From Arthrobacter sp. SW1 (lineage in GTDB: Bacteria; Actinomycetota; Actinomycetes; Actinomycetales; Micrococcaceae), in assembly GCF_001766675.1 (NCBI RefSeq), contig NZ_MJLT01000001.1, positions 186,001 through 250,000 of the forward strand: a DNA stretch of 64,000 nucleotides. The letters run 5' to 3'. Each line of letters starts with the position of its first letter. Position 1 is the stretch's first letter. Positions 1 to 8,745 of this stretch are shown piece by piece. Position numbers and translations under genes: made by a program. The notes under the pieces were generated by a model. The model searched no databases. It was given only the letters and a program-made list of their open reading frames with translations, and was not told the DNA's origin.

Positions 1-1211
1 GCGAGCGCAACACCCAGTTCCAGGAACTCGTTGTGGTCCACCAGGAAGACGACGATGTCGGACGCCGGGAGCGCGTCGTCGACGTCGGCAAGGCGGAGGT
101 TCGGAAAGTCCGCAAGCGCGGCAGGAAGCTTCTCGATGTGCGGTTCGACGGCCAGGAGGCTGGCTTGCGGCAGCCGCTCGGCGAGGGAGCGCGCGATATC
201 GACCGACGGAGACTCGCGCAAGTCGTCGATGTTGGCTTTGAATGCAAGGCCCAGGACCGAAATCACGGGGCTCAAGGCGCCGGAGTCCTTCACAGCCTGG
301 ATGACCTTGTCCACCACCCATGCGGGCTTGGAGTCGTTGACCTCCCGGGCAGCCCGGATCAGCTTTGCGTTGGCGGGGTCCGCATCCACAATGAACCACG
401 GATCCACTGCAATGCAGTGGCCGCCGACGCCGGGGCCCGGCTGGAGGATGTTGACGCGCGGGTGGTGGTTGGCGAGCTTGATGAGCTCCCACACGTCAAT
501 TCCGAGATTGTCGCTGATCATCGAGAGCTCATTCGCGAAGGCGATGTTGACATCCCGGTAGGAGTTTTCGACAAGCTTCGCCATCTCAGCCGTGACATCG
601 TCGGTCAGGTGGATCTCGCCTTGGCAGAACACCGAATACAAAGCCTTCGCCCGCTCCGCAGCTTCGAGCGTCATCCCGCCGACGATCCGGTCGTTGGTGA
701 CGAGCTCGATCATGACCCGGCCGGGCAGGACGCGTTCAGGGCAATGCGCCACGTGGATCGTGGCCCTGCCATTGCTGCCGTCCAGGGAGAGGTCCGCGCG
801 GCGCGCCAGGATGAAATCCGCGAGGCGGCGGGTGGCACCGGGCGGTGAGGTCGACTCAAGGATGATGAGTTCGCCGCCGCGCAATTGGGGCGCAATGCCT
901 TCGGCGGCTGCTTCAATGTAGCTGAGGTCTGCGGAGCGGTCTTCCTTGAAGGGAGTGGGCACGGCCACGATATAGGCATCGGCTTCCGGTGTCCGGTCTG
1001 AGGCCTTGAGGCGTCCTTGGCTGACAGCACCGCTCACGTGGATGCTCAGGTCCGGCTCAACGAACGGGACTTCGCCCCGGTTCACGGCCGAGATGGTGCG
1101 TTCGTTGACGTCGACGCCGATCACATCGACGCCGTTGCTGGCGAGGATTGCCGCCGTGGGCAGGCCGATGTATCCGAGGCCGATGACCGCGACTGTACGG
1201 ATGTTCTCCAT
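1..1211 (-). CDS. wecC: UDP-N-acetyl-D-mannosamine dehydrogenase (WecC-type), 3' end outside window
   Basis: NAD-dependent oxidation of UDP-ManNAc to UDP-ManNAcA, a uronic acid donor for surface polysaccharide. About 403 residues are visible from ATG at 1211; the C-terminus runs off the window. An N-terminal Rossmann loop GLGYIGLPTAA lies near residues 11-21. The central part carries NSYRDVNIAFANE and QPGPGVGGHCIAVDPWF, with the catalytic Cys at about residue 266. The C-terminal part has VLGLAFKANIDDLRESPS, the UDP-binding domain pattern. The PGPGVGGHCIAVDP form fits WecC better than UDP-glucose dehydrogenases. It is the last gene seen of the glycan operon, 12 bp after the upstream glycosyltransferase. 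Another UDP-sugar substrate remains possible. Confidence 0.9.
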   Translation of the reverse strand, partial: MENIRTVAVIGLGYIGLPTAAILASNGVDVIGVDVNERTISAVNRGEVPFVEPDLSIHVSGAVSQGRLKASDRTPEADAYIVAVPTPFKEDRSADLSYIEAAAEGIAPQLRGGELIILESTSPPGATRRLADFILARRADLSLDGSNGRATIHVAHCPERVLPGRVMIELVTNDRIVGGMTLEAAERAKALYSVFCQGEIHLTDDVTAEMAKLVENSYRDVNIAFANELSMISDNLGIDVWELIKLANHHPRVNILQPGPGVGGHCIAVDPWFIVDADPANAKLIRAAREVNDSKPAWVVDKVIQAVKDSGALSPVISVLGLAFKANIDDLRESPSVDIARSLAERLPQASLLAVEPHIEKLPAALADFPNLRLADVDDALPASDIVVFLVDHNEFLELGVAL

Positions 1212-1223
1212 GTTCAAAATCCC

Positions 1224-3134
1224 CTAGACCGTGATGTGTTCAATCGGATTACCGAAAAGCGTGATAGTGCCTGATGCCATGAGCTCCTCCTCGGAGGCTG
1301 TCCAGGTATGGCCGTCCCCGGAACGGATCTGGCAGAAGTTGAAGCGGTCCGCCGAGTAGATGCCTCCGCCGGCCGCGGCAACATCCTGCAGGAAGGCGGT
1401 GTCTTCCCCCCGGCCAAGGTCCCGGAAGGGGGTCGTCTCGAAGACCGCCCTGGCCGCGGTGATGGTCGGGCCCGCAACCAGGTGGCTGAAGGTATGCTCC
1501 GCATGCGGTGCCCGCACCAAGGTGGCGTTCCGCTCCACGAAGTGCATGTAGTGGGCTTGCTTCCCTGCCACAGCCGCCCCGGAATAGTCCAGTGCGAGTA
1601 CCAGGTCAAGCATGTAGTGGGGTGCGTAGTAGTCGTCGTCGTCCATTTTGCTGAGAACCTCTCCCCCGGACGCGGCGACGCACCGGTTCAGGCACTCGCC
1701 AAGGCTCACTCCGGACGGCGCCTCGAGATAACGGATGTTCTCCACGCCATGGTCCTTCGCGAGGCCTTTCAGGCGCCCGGCGTCCATATGGAAGCCGTGG
1801 GCCAGAAGCACCAGTTCCATGTCGACGCCGGACTGGCTGCCCACGGCGCTCAGGATGTGTTCCAGCCGGGCCGGGCGCATGGTGCTCACCAGGGCGCTGA
1901 CCGACGGGGTCGCCACGGGAGCCGATTTCGACGGCAAGGCGCCGGCAACCACTTGTTCCGCCCGGTGGGAGTATGTATGTTCCCGCCAGATCCGCCGCTG
2001 CGCGCGGTGCACCACGCGGTCGCGCATCTCCGGGCTTCTGACCAGCATGCGCAGCTGGGCGGCCGCTTGGTCACGGGTTTCGGCCGAGAACACTTCGTCC
2101 GGGGGGAAGAAGCGGTGTACTGCCTGCGAGGGAGTGCTGACCACAGGTGTGCCAGAGGCCGTGATTTCAAAGATCCTGCGCGCGCACATGCTTGGTGAAT
2201 CGACCACGGAGTTCACGTTGAGGAAGACTTTGTACGCCTTGTAGGCCGTGAGCATCTGCTCATAGCTGAGGCTCCCCACGACGTTCTCCGCAAACTCCCC
2301 GGGGAACTGGTAGTTCGGATCTCCGCCAAGCTGTCGGGAGAATATTTCAAGGGCCGCATCGCGGTCCTTCCGGGACGCATCGAGGGCTGCACCAAGCAAC
2401 AGGTCCATCTGTTCCCGCCGCTCCGGGTACTTGTGCGCGAAGTACATGCCCGCAAAGGCCACACCGCGTTCCTGGTGCCCATGGCGTGGCCGGATGGGAG
2501 CATGGATGCGCGGCTGGGCCGCGAACGGCAGGACGCCGATCCGCTCATGCCCCAGCCGGCGGCGGTACTCGTCGACCTTGTTGCTGTCGCTGGTGAAGAC
2601 GACGTCGAAAAGCCGTGCAGCAGGTAAGAAGTCCTCGAAGTGGGGCGGATCTTCCTTGTTCCAGAAGACTGTGGGGATGCCATTGGCCCGGCAGTGCTCG
2701 AGCAGCTCCACAAAGTCCTGTTTCACTCCGCTTGCGCCCGCCAGCTGGTACTTCCACTCACCGCCGTTGCCGTTCCAAGCGGACTCCACAAACAGGAAAT
2801 CAAGGGGAGCCTGCGCAAGTTCGGCACGCCAGCCGCGGCGTGAGAGCCGCACGGTGGTCCACTCGTAGCCGAAGGCAAGGTCGGAGAACTCGTCGAGGAT
2901 AACCGCGACACGCAGGTCAGCGCGCCGGGGCGGGACAGCCGGAAACCCGGGCGTGTTGAAGGCGAGGCGGCGCTTCCGCCCGCGGCCCGTCCACGCGCCC
3001 TCGGCGCCCTGAATGTTGCGGATCGAATAGCGGACCGCCTGGGCCTGTCGGCGCGACTGCCATTGGCGGACCTGCCGCAGGCCTCCTTTGCGGAGGTGCC
3101 ACAGCATCTTCCGAAACTCTGCGGACCGGCTCAT
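1224..3134 (-). CDS. Two-domain glycosyltransferase (CgeB-like GT plus GT2-like domain)
   Basis: 636-residue cytoplasmic glycosyltransferase. Residues about 60-400 look like the CgeB / glycosyl transferases group 1_2 family: IPTVFWNKEDPPHFEDFLPA, LFDVVFTSDSN, then a C-terminal block RRIFEITASGTPVVSTPSQA and QAAAQLRML. Residues about 415-600 resemble a GT2 (GT-A) fold: LVSTMRPARLEHILSAVGSQ followed by SKMDDDDYYAPHYMLDLVL, where the acidic cluster near residue 498 is the expected metal/nucleotide-sugar site. The ATG at 3134 overlaps the stop of the upstream ABC ATPase by 4 bp, so the two are coupled. It probably adds or modifies residues of the polymer exported by the TagGH-like transporter. 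The sugar donors and acceptor cannot be read from sequence. Confidence 0.85.
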   Translation of the reverse strand: MSRSAEFRKMLWHLRKGGLRQVRQWQSRRQAQAVRYSIRNIQGAEGAWTGRGRKRRLAFNTPGFPAVPPRRADLRVAVILDEFSDLAFGYEWTTVRLSRRGWRAELAQAPLDFLFVESAWNGNGGEWKYQLAGASGVKQDFVELLEHCRANGIPTVFWNKEDPPHFEDFLPAARLFDVVFTSDSNKVDEYRRRLGHERIGVLPFAAQPRIHAPIRPRHGHQERGVAFAGMYFAHKYPERREQMDLLLGAALDASRKDRDAALEIFSRQLGGDPNYQFPGEFAENVVGSLSYEQMLTAYKAYKVFLNVNSVVDSPSMCARRIFEITASGTPVVSTPSQAVHRFFPPDEVFSAETRDQAAAQLRMLVRSPEMRDRVVHRAQRRIWREHTYSHRAEQVVAGALPSKSAPVATPSVSALVSTMRPARLEHILSAVGSQSGVDMELVLLAHGFHMDAGRLKGLAKDHGVENIRYLEAPSGVSLGECLNRCVAASGGEVLSKMDDDDYYAPHYMLDLVLALDYSGAAVAGKQAHYMHFVERNATLVRAPHAEHTFSHLVAGPTITAARAVFETTPFRDLGRGEDTAFLQDVAAAGGGIYSADRFNFCQIRSGDGHTWTASEEELMASGTITLFGNPIEHITV

Positions 3135-4027
3135 GCTTCGCCGAGCTTTCGTCTGCCGCTGATTCTGGGCTTGACCTGTGCCGCCACAAGTTTCCTTCTC
3201 GACGCATCCCTCAGCTGGAATGCGGGCTTCTCGTGTCCGTTGGCCAGACGACTGATAAACCGCTTATACGCCGTGGTGGTGGTCTTGGGGTCGCCGTCCA
3301 TGATCAGGTCACCGTGGTCCAGCCACAACACCCGCGAGCACATATCCTCGATGGTGCTCAGGCTGTGGCTGACCAGGAAGACGCTGCCGGCGTTGTTGCG
3401 CAGTTCAGCCATCCTTTGGCGGCTGCGGTCCACGAACTGCGCGTCGCCGGTGTTCAGGGCCTCGTCCACCAGCAGGATTTCCGGGTCAACCGCCGCCGCA
3501 ATGGCGAAGCGCAGTCGCGAACCCATGCCCGAGGAATAGGACTTCATGGGCAGATGGATGGAGGAGGCCAGGCCGGACAGTTCCACGATGCTGTCGAACT
3601 TCTCGTCGATCGTTTTCCGGTCCATGCCCATGGCCAGGCAGCCAAGGACGATGTTCTGGTCGCCCGAAAGGTCCGGGACCAGGGCCGCATTGACGCCGAG
3701 CAAGATCGGGGTGCTCGAGGCGTACACAGCGCCCGTGGTGGCCTTCTCCTGGCCGCAGATCAACTTCATCAGCGTGCTCTTGCCCGAGCCGTTACGACCG
3801 ATGATGCCCACGGATTCGCCGCGCTCCACCACCAGGGAGAGCTCGTTCAGGGCGTTCACCCGAACCTTGGCTTGTTTTCCGCTGATCTTCCGAAGGGCAC
3901 GGCCGATGCGGCTTTCGGGCACATCTCCCTCGCTGGCCGTCGTCGGAACACGGTAGGACATGGAGACCGAATCGAGGACAACACAAGGGCTGCCTTCGAC
4001 GAAAACTGTTTCCTCAGCTGCGACCAT
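3131..4027 (-). CDS. Polysaccharide/teichoic acid ABC exporter ATP-binding protein (TagH-like)
   Basis: 298-residue ABC ATPase energising export of an undecaprenyl-linked glycan. Walker A GRNGSGKST lies near residue 80. The signature region is the TagH/Wzt-type YSSGMGSRLRFAIA instead of canonical LSGGQ, followed by Walker B ILLVDEAL and the switch His in LVSHSLSTIE. I chose ATG at 4027 because it is preceded by a strong GGGGGAAGAG ribosome site and overlaps the permease end by 14 bp; the frame is open further upstream. A short C-terminal tail after the ATPase core lacks an obvious Wzt-type carbohydrate-binding domain, which fits export independent of the glycan terminus. It pairs with the permease at 4014-4901. 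Confidence 0.92.
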   Translation of the reverse strand: MVAAEETVFVEGSPCVVLDSVSMSYRVPTTASEGDVPESRIGRALRKISGKQAKVRVNALNELSLVVERGESVGIIGRNGSGKSTLMKLICGQEKATTGAVYASSTPILLGVNAALVPDLSGDQNIVLGCLAMGMDRKTIDEKFDSIVELSGLASSIHLPMKSYSSGMGSRLRFAIAAAVDPEILLVDEALNTGDAQFVDRSRQRMAELRNNAGSVFLVSHSLSTIEDMCSRVLWLDHGDLIMDGDPKTTTTAYKRFISRLANGHEKPAFQLRDASRRKLVAAQVKPRISGRRKLGEA

Positions 4028-4901
4028 AGCTCTCTTCCCCCTGCCAGAAGAAGAACATTCCAACGCACAGGGCGCTGAGCGCAAAAACGATGAGCATGGC
4101 CCAGGATTCCCATTCCGGAAGCCGGTTGTACAACAGGCAGTCCCTCACAATATTGATGACGTTGAAAAGCGGATTCATCTTCATGATCCGCAGGATCTCC
4201 GGATGGTCGATGAACCTTTCGTAGGAGTAGAACACCGCCGAGCCATACATCCACGCACGCATGAGGAATGGCAACAGATGCGCGAAATCGTTCACCTTGG
4301 AAATAAGGCGGGCCAGGATCAGGCCCACACCGAGGTTGAAGATGAACTGCAGGAGAATTGCCGGCAGGATCAATAACCACAGGGGGCTGATCGTTTCGGC
4401 CGGCGGCAAGAGCACCACGATCAGCAGCATCGCCAGGACCAGCGGAACCGCGGCAATCAATTCACGGATGTTCGCGCCGATCGGAAGGGCCGCGCGGGGG
4501 AAGTTGAACGCCTGCACCACGGACTTGTTGTTGCTGATGGACCGGGCCCCGGAGGTGATGGATCCGGCGCTGAACTGGAAAAGAAAGATGCCGATCACCA
4601 AATAGCCGACGTAATTTTCGATGCCCCGGCTGGTATTCAGCAGCATCCCGAAGATGATGTAGAAGGTGAGCCCGTTGAACACCGGGTTCAGGAGCAGCCA
4701 CGCACTGCCCAAGCGGTCGCGCCTGGTTCCGCTCTGCACCCGGGCCCGGGCATCGTAGAAGATGAACTGCCGGAAATCCCATAGCTGTACGAGGTAGTCA
4801 AGGAATCCCGGCCGTGCACCCACCCTGGTGAGGGCCCGCATGTCGACAGACAACGGCTGGACGGCAGCGGGCGCGGCCAGTTTCTGCTTGTTCGGACTCA
4901 A
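4014..4901 (-). CDS. Polysaccharide/teichoic acid ABC exporter permease (TagG-like)
   Basis: Inner-membrane ABC-2 type permease, about 295 residues, with a cytoplasmic amphipathic N-terminus (LTRVGARPGFLDYLVQLWDFRQFIFYDARARVQSG, split here for reading) and about six hydrophobic spans, including LTFYIIFGMLLNTS, VGYLVIGIFLFQFSAG and AVPLVLAMLLIVVLLPP. LGSAWLLLNPVFNG is typical of Wzm/TagG permeases. The proposed start is TTG at 4901, overlapping the TGA of the upstream glycosyltransferase and preceded by GGAGAAGGTGGA; an ATG at 4841 is a less likely alternative. It forms the exporter with the TagH-like ATPase encoded next. Confidence 0.9.
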   Translation of the reverse strand: MSPNKQKLAAPAAVQPLSVDMRALTRVGARPGFLDYLVQLWDFRQFIFYDARARVQSGTRRDRLGSAWLLLNPVFNGLTFYIIFGMLLNTSRGIENYVGYLVIGIFLFQFSAGSITSGARSISNNKSVVQAFNFPRAALPIGANIRELIAAVPLVLAMLLIVVLLPPAETISPLWLLILPAILLQFIFNLGVGLILARLISKVNDFAHLLPFLMRAWMYGSAVFYSYERFIDHPEILRIMKMNPLFNVINIVRDCLLYNRLPEWESWAMLIVFALSALCVGMFFFWQGEESYGRS

Positions 4902-6646
4902 TCCACCTTCTCCATCAATGTCGCATAGGCCAAGGTCATGGCTTCGGCATTCGCCCGCCACGTCCTTGTCTCCAGTACGGCCGTGCGCCCGGCACCGCCC
5001 AGCTTCTTCCGAAGCTGTGCAGAGCCCAGCAGCCGGCCGATCGCGGAGGCCAAATCCTGCGGATTCCCGGCCTCCGCCAGCAGCCCGGTGACCCCGTCCT
5101 GGACGATTTCAGCAAGCGCGGGAAGCCTGCTGGCGACCACCGGACGGGCGCACGCCATGGCTTCCACCGGTTTCAATGGTGTCACGTCCCGCGTCACGGA
5201 CAGATCTTTTCGTGAAACAACGAAGACATCCAAAGCCCGGTGATAGAGGTGTGCCTGCTCCCGCGGCACCCTTCCGGTGAACACCACGCGCTGCCCCAGC
5301 CCGGCGGAACGCACCTGTTCGCGCAGTGCCGGCAGCGCCACGCCGTCGCCCACTATCAGCAGCTTCAAGCGCGGGTGGCGCGGCGCGAGCAGCCCGAAAG
5401 CGGACACCAGGTCATCGATTCCTTCGTAGGCCACCAGGCTGCTGACGGTACCGATGTACTGCGCGTCCGGATCCAGGCCGAGTTCCGCCCGCGCGGCTTC
5501 CGCCGGAGCCGGGGCCGCAAGGAATTCGCCGCCCACGGAATTGGGCGTGACCAGCACTTTTTCTTCCGGGACGCCGGCGGAAACAATGTTGGCTTTCATC
5601 GCCGCGCCGAGGGTCGCCACGAGGTCCGCGCTCCGCATGGCCTCAGCTTCGCGGGCCTGGAACAGGGTATAGCGCTGGCTGCTCCTTGCCTGGGGTCCAC
5701 GCGTGGCCGCCCAGGTGTCGGCCAGCTGTCCGCGGACCTCATAGACCCACGGAATGCCGAGCGCCCCGGCCACTGCTCGCGTCACGAGGGCGTTCACGTA
5801 GTGCGTTGTGGTGTGCAGCACCGCGGGCCTGAACTCCAGCGCAATGTCCAGCAGGGCTTCGGCCTGCTGCTGCAGCCGGTCGGTGATCGTGGGTGCAAGC
5901 CGCGGTGGCAGGATCCTCTGGTACCGGATCCCGTCCACGACATCCTGGTGCCGCGCAGCGAGTTTCCCTACCTGCACGGGGTAGCCGATACGGGTCACCG
6001 CCATGGTTTCCCAGCCGGCCTCCTGCTGGGCCAGGAGGATTGAATGCGAACGCTGTGCATAACCGCTTGCGGTGTGCGGGAGCGAATTCGTCAGAAGGTG
6101 GAGCACGCGCCGCGGAAGCGGTTCATAGGTGACGGCCGGGAGCACCGGAGCCCACCCTTCCAGCAGCTCCAGCTCGGCGGCGAGGCGCCTGCCTTGCCGG
6201 CGTTCAGCTCCGCCGTCGGCGTCGTCGAGGATCCCGACGGCGGCAGCCGGCTCGCCGTCGTACCAGTATTTGCGTGCCTGCGCGGCACGGAAGCGGCGGG
6301 CACCCGCGGCCCGCCGCAGCAAGGATTCCGCGAGGTCCGGGCGGTTGGCAACGAGCGCGACATCGGCCATCGCCCGGGCCTGTTCCGCTCCGAAAGCGCC
6401 ACGGGACAGAGCCGTTTCCAGCCGGCGGACAACCTCCCGGTCTTCGCCGCCCATGAGCCCCGCAAGAAGTACCGCCGACGCTGCGGATTCCGGGCCGGCG
6501 GCTTTCGTGACGGCTTTGGCCAGCGGCCGCACAAGCCGTGACGGCAGGCGCCGGGAAACCTGGAGGGCCAGCAGCGCAGGATCGTCGCTGAGGTGTTCGC
6601 GCACGGTGCTTGCGGCCATCCGGAAGTTATCCAGGATCTCCTTCAT
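4898..6646 (-). CDS. GT4-family glycosyltransferase with helical N-terminal extension
   Basis: 582 residues. The C-terminal 400 residues are a GT-B fold: a donor-domain block KPVEAMACARPVVASRLPALAEIVQDGVTGLL (read in parts), preceded by YIGTVSSLVAYEGIDDLVSAF and LLIVGDGVALPALREQV. The N-terminal 180 residues are Ala/Arg-rich, helical and repeat-like (ALLALQVSRRLPSRL, ADVALVANRPDLAESLLRRA) and may be a TPR-like scaffold. ATG 6646 overlaps the previous TGA (ATGA) and has a GGGGAGAAG ribosome site; the frame is open far upstream. It sits between another GT4 gene and the exporter genes, so it probably assembles the exported glycan. The sugar specificity is unknown. Confidence 0.88.
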   Translation of the reverse strand: MKEILDNFRMAASTVREHLSDDPALLALQVSRRLPSRLVRPLAKAVTKAAGPESAASAVLLAGLMGGEDREVVRRLETALSRGAFGAEQARAMADVALVANRPDLAESLLRRAAGARRFRAAQARKYWYDGEPAAAVGILDDADGGAERRQGRRLAAELELLEGWAPVLPAVTYEPLPRRVLHLLTNSLPHTASGYAQRSHSILLAQQEAGWETMAVTRIGYPVQVGKLAARHQDVVDGIRYQRILPPRLAPTITDRLQQQAEALLDIALEFRPAVLHTTTHYVNALVTRAVAGALGIPWVYEVRGQLADTWAATRGPQARSSQRYTLFQAREAEAMRSADLVATLGAAMKANIVSAGVPEEKVLVTPNSVGGEFLAAPAPAEAARAELGLDPDAQYIGTVSSLVAYEGIDDLVSAFGLLAPRHPRLKLLIVGDGVALPALREQVRSAGLGQRVVFTGRVPREQAHLYHRALDVFVVSRKDLSVTRDVTPLKPVEAMACARPVVASRLPALAEIVQDGVTGLLAEAGNPQDLASAIGRLLGSAQLRKKLGGAGRTAVLETRTWRANAEAMTLAYATLMEKVD

Positions 6647-7896
6647 CGCCGCTTCTCCCCCGCATCGGCCAGCACGGAGCGGATCAGTTCCATGTAGCGC
6701 GCGGCAAGGTACGGGTAATCGGCGTGCTCCTTGACCCATTGCCGACCGTCCCCGTTGCGGATCAGCCGGCCCCGGTCTGCGGCCAGTTCCTTCCACAGCG
6801 CTGCCAGGGCCTCCGGCGAGCTTTCGACGATATCCCCCGCGCCTGCGTCCTCGATGATGCGGGCGGCCTCTCCACGGACTACGGCGGTGATGTGGCGCCC
6901 GATGGCCAGGACTTCATAGGTCTTGGAAGGCACCGTGGTCTCGAAGGATTTCCAGTCGTCCCTCAGGGACACCAGGCAGGTGTCGGCCGATGCGTAGCGT
7001 TCCATGACCTCTTTGCCGTGCATCGGATCGTGGAAAGTCACGGGCGCACCGAGCCGACGGGCGAGGTGCTCAAGCCCGCGCCGCTCCACCCCGCTGCCCA
7101 CCATGTGGAGGTGCATTGAATCCCCCACCAAGGCGCTGGCGCGGATCGCAACATCGAGCTTCTGGCTCTTGCCGTGGTTGCCGAGGTACAGGACTTCGAA
7201 GGTGTCACGCTCCAGCGCGGGCGGTTCCAGCACCGGGATCTTTTCCAGGCGCACCCCGTTGCTGACCGTGGCCACCTTGGCCATGCCGCGCGCCCGGAGA
7301 GTCGCGGCAAAACCTTCGGTGACGGTGACCACCAGGTCGGCGCGCCGCTGCACGAACTCCACCACGTGTTCGGCCAGGCTCTTGACCCGGCCCTGGACCA
7401 AGCGGGCGTCGCGGGCAAGGTCCGGCCACGCGTCACGCATTTCGACGATAAGGGGGACGCGGCGCAGTCGTGCCAGCAGGTAACCGGCCCCAAGGGTGGG
7501 CAGGCTCGGCGCAGTGACGATGACGACGTCGGGCCTGCGGGTGAACAGCCCCAAGGGCACCGAAAGCATGGCAGAGAAACACTGGTCAATGAAGCGGGCC
7601 AGGTGGGAGCTGCCGTGGCGCAGGTACGGCACCCGCCGGATGCGTTCCGACGACGGGCCCTCCTGGGAGCGCATTGCCCGGCCGGCGAGCTCCCGGGGAA
7701 GCTCCCTGCGGCCATGCGGCGTGTGGGCTACCGGCGTCACCACGTCGATCTGCCAACCGGATGCGGAGAATTCCTTGGCCAGCGCAGTCCAGCGGCGCTG
7801 GGGTGGGCTGCTCTCCGGCCAATAGGAATGGGTAAGAAGGGTCAGGCGCGGTGCGGTGTCCGCGGGGGTGGGCGCGGAAGGAGGTGCGATCTGCAT
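6643..7896 (-). CDS. GT4-family glycosyltransferase (WbuB-like)
   Basis: 417 residues beginning MQIAPPSAPTPAD, then LTLLTHSYWPESSPPQRRWTALAKEFSASG, the N-terminal signature of WbuB/ExoC-like GT4 enzymes acting on undecaprenyl-linked sugars. The donor domain contains FEVLYLGNHGKSQKLDVAIRA and DTCLVSLRDDWKSFETTVPSKTYEVLAIGRHI (in parts). The enzyme acts at the cytoplasmic membrane face. Its stop is coupled to the next glycosyltransferase and its start lies 4 bp after the Pro-rich protein gene, consistent with a single transcript. No transmembrane span is evident. The sugar is unknown. Confidence 0.88.
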   Translation of the reverse strand: MQIAPPSAPTPADTAPRLTLLTHSYWPESSPPQRRWTALAKEFSASGWQIDVVTPVAHTPHGRRELPRELAGRAMRSQEGPSSERIRRVPYLRHGSSHLARFIDQCFSAMLSVPLGLFTRRPDVVIVTAPSLPTLGAGYLLARLRRVPLIVEMRDAWPDLARDARLVQGRVKSLAEHVVEFVQRRADLVVTVTEGFAATLRARGMAKVATVSNGVRLEKIPVLEPPALERDTFEVLYLGNHGKSQKLDVAIRASALVGDSMHLHMVGSGVERRGLEHLARRLGAPVTFHDPMHGKEVMERYASADTCLVSLRDDWKSFETTVPSKTYEVLAIGRHITAVVRGEAARIIEDAGAGDIVESSPEALAALWKELAADRGRLIRNGDGRQWVKEHADYPYLAARYMELIRSVLADAGEKRR

Positions 7897-7899
7897 GGG

Positions 7900-8580
7900 C
7901 TACTTGTGGCTCCGGACCGGGGTGCGTTGGGTCTTGGCCCCCATGTACCGGAAGTACAGCACTCCTGCCCCCACCAAAGCAAGCACCGTGAGGATCTGAA
8001 CGTAAAGCGGACTACCCGTGGCGGCCGTGACCACCGAATCGACAGTGCGCGCCACCGGCTCCGGGAAGGGCAAGGGCGCAGCAGTCCGGGTGCCCTCAGG
8101 CGTCTTCGTGCCCGCGGCCGTAGTCGCGGTCGGGCTTGGCGTCGCCGTCGGAACCGTTTCTTCAAGGGGCGGCGCCAGGACTTCGGCGGCCGGCGAAGGC
8201 CCGGTCACGGGGACCGGCACCGACGGCACGGATGGCGCAGCCGGAACAGACGATCCGACCGGGGCCGGAGCCGGCGCGGGCTGTATTGGCGCAGGCTGCT
8301 GGACGGTCCCCGAGCCGCCACCGGCGGGAGGCTGCAAGACGAGCGGGGGCTCCTCAACCACCGGAATGTCCGGGATGAACGGCGGACGATCCACCGGGGA
8401 TTCCTCGGGCGCCGGTTCTTCCGGCGCCGACGGCTCAGTGGCCGGCTGCTCCGGTGACGGTTGTTCGGAAGGAGGCGGCGTGGGAATTTCTTCGGCGGCG
8501 GCCGCGCCAACGGGCGCGCCCAGCAGGAGCGCGAGCACCACTGCTCCGGCTAATCTACGCACGGTACCGCCAAACTTCAT
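7900..8580 (-). CDS. Secreted Pro/Glu/Thr-rich protein with C-terminal membrane anchor
   Basis: 226 residues, family not recognised. An N-terminal signal peptide (KFGGTVRRLAGAVVLALLLG, then a likely cleavage after AAAA) precedes a long low-complexity stretch rich in Pro, Glu, Ser, Thr and Val (PTPPPSEQPSPEQP and similar). The C-terminus is one hydrophobic span (YVQILTVLALVGAGVLYF) followed by a basic tail (RYMGAKTQRTPVRSHK). There is no LPXTG motif. This layout suggests a wall-spanning protein with its anchor in the membrane. It sits between the LCP ligase and the first glycosyltransferase, so a role in wall or glycan architecture is a contextual inference only. The start at ATG 8580 is chosen because the signal peptide begins there; the frame is open to 8700. 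Confidence 0.7.
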   Translation of the reverse strand: MKFGGTVRRLAGAVVLALLLGAPVGAAAAEEIPTPPPSEQPSPEQPATEPSAPEEPAPEESPVDRPPFIPDIPVVEEPPLVLQPPAGGGSGTVQQPAPIQPAPAPAPVGSSVPAAPSVPSVPVPVTGPSPAAEVLAPPLEETVPTATPSPTATTAAGTKTPEGTRTAAPLPFPEPVARTVDSVVTAATGSPLYVQILTVLALVGAGVLYFRYMGAKTQRTPVRSHK

Positions 8581-8745
8581 CACTGTTGCCCCCACGGCGA
8601 TCGCGGCGATGGTCGCCAGCCTCCCGGCAAGGGAAGGACGAACCGAGCCAGATACCCAAAGAAAAATTGAAAGTCCAGTCAATGGACCCGTGACCAGCAT
8701 AATTCATCCGGTCGACGCAGCCCGCATTCTTACTTTTTTCCCGGG

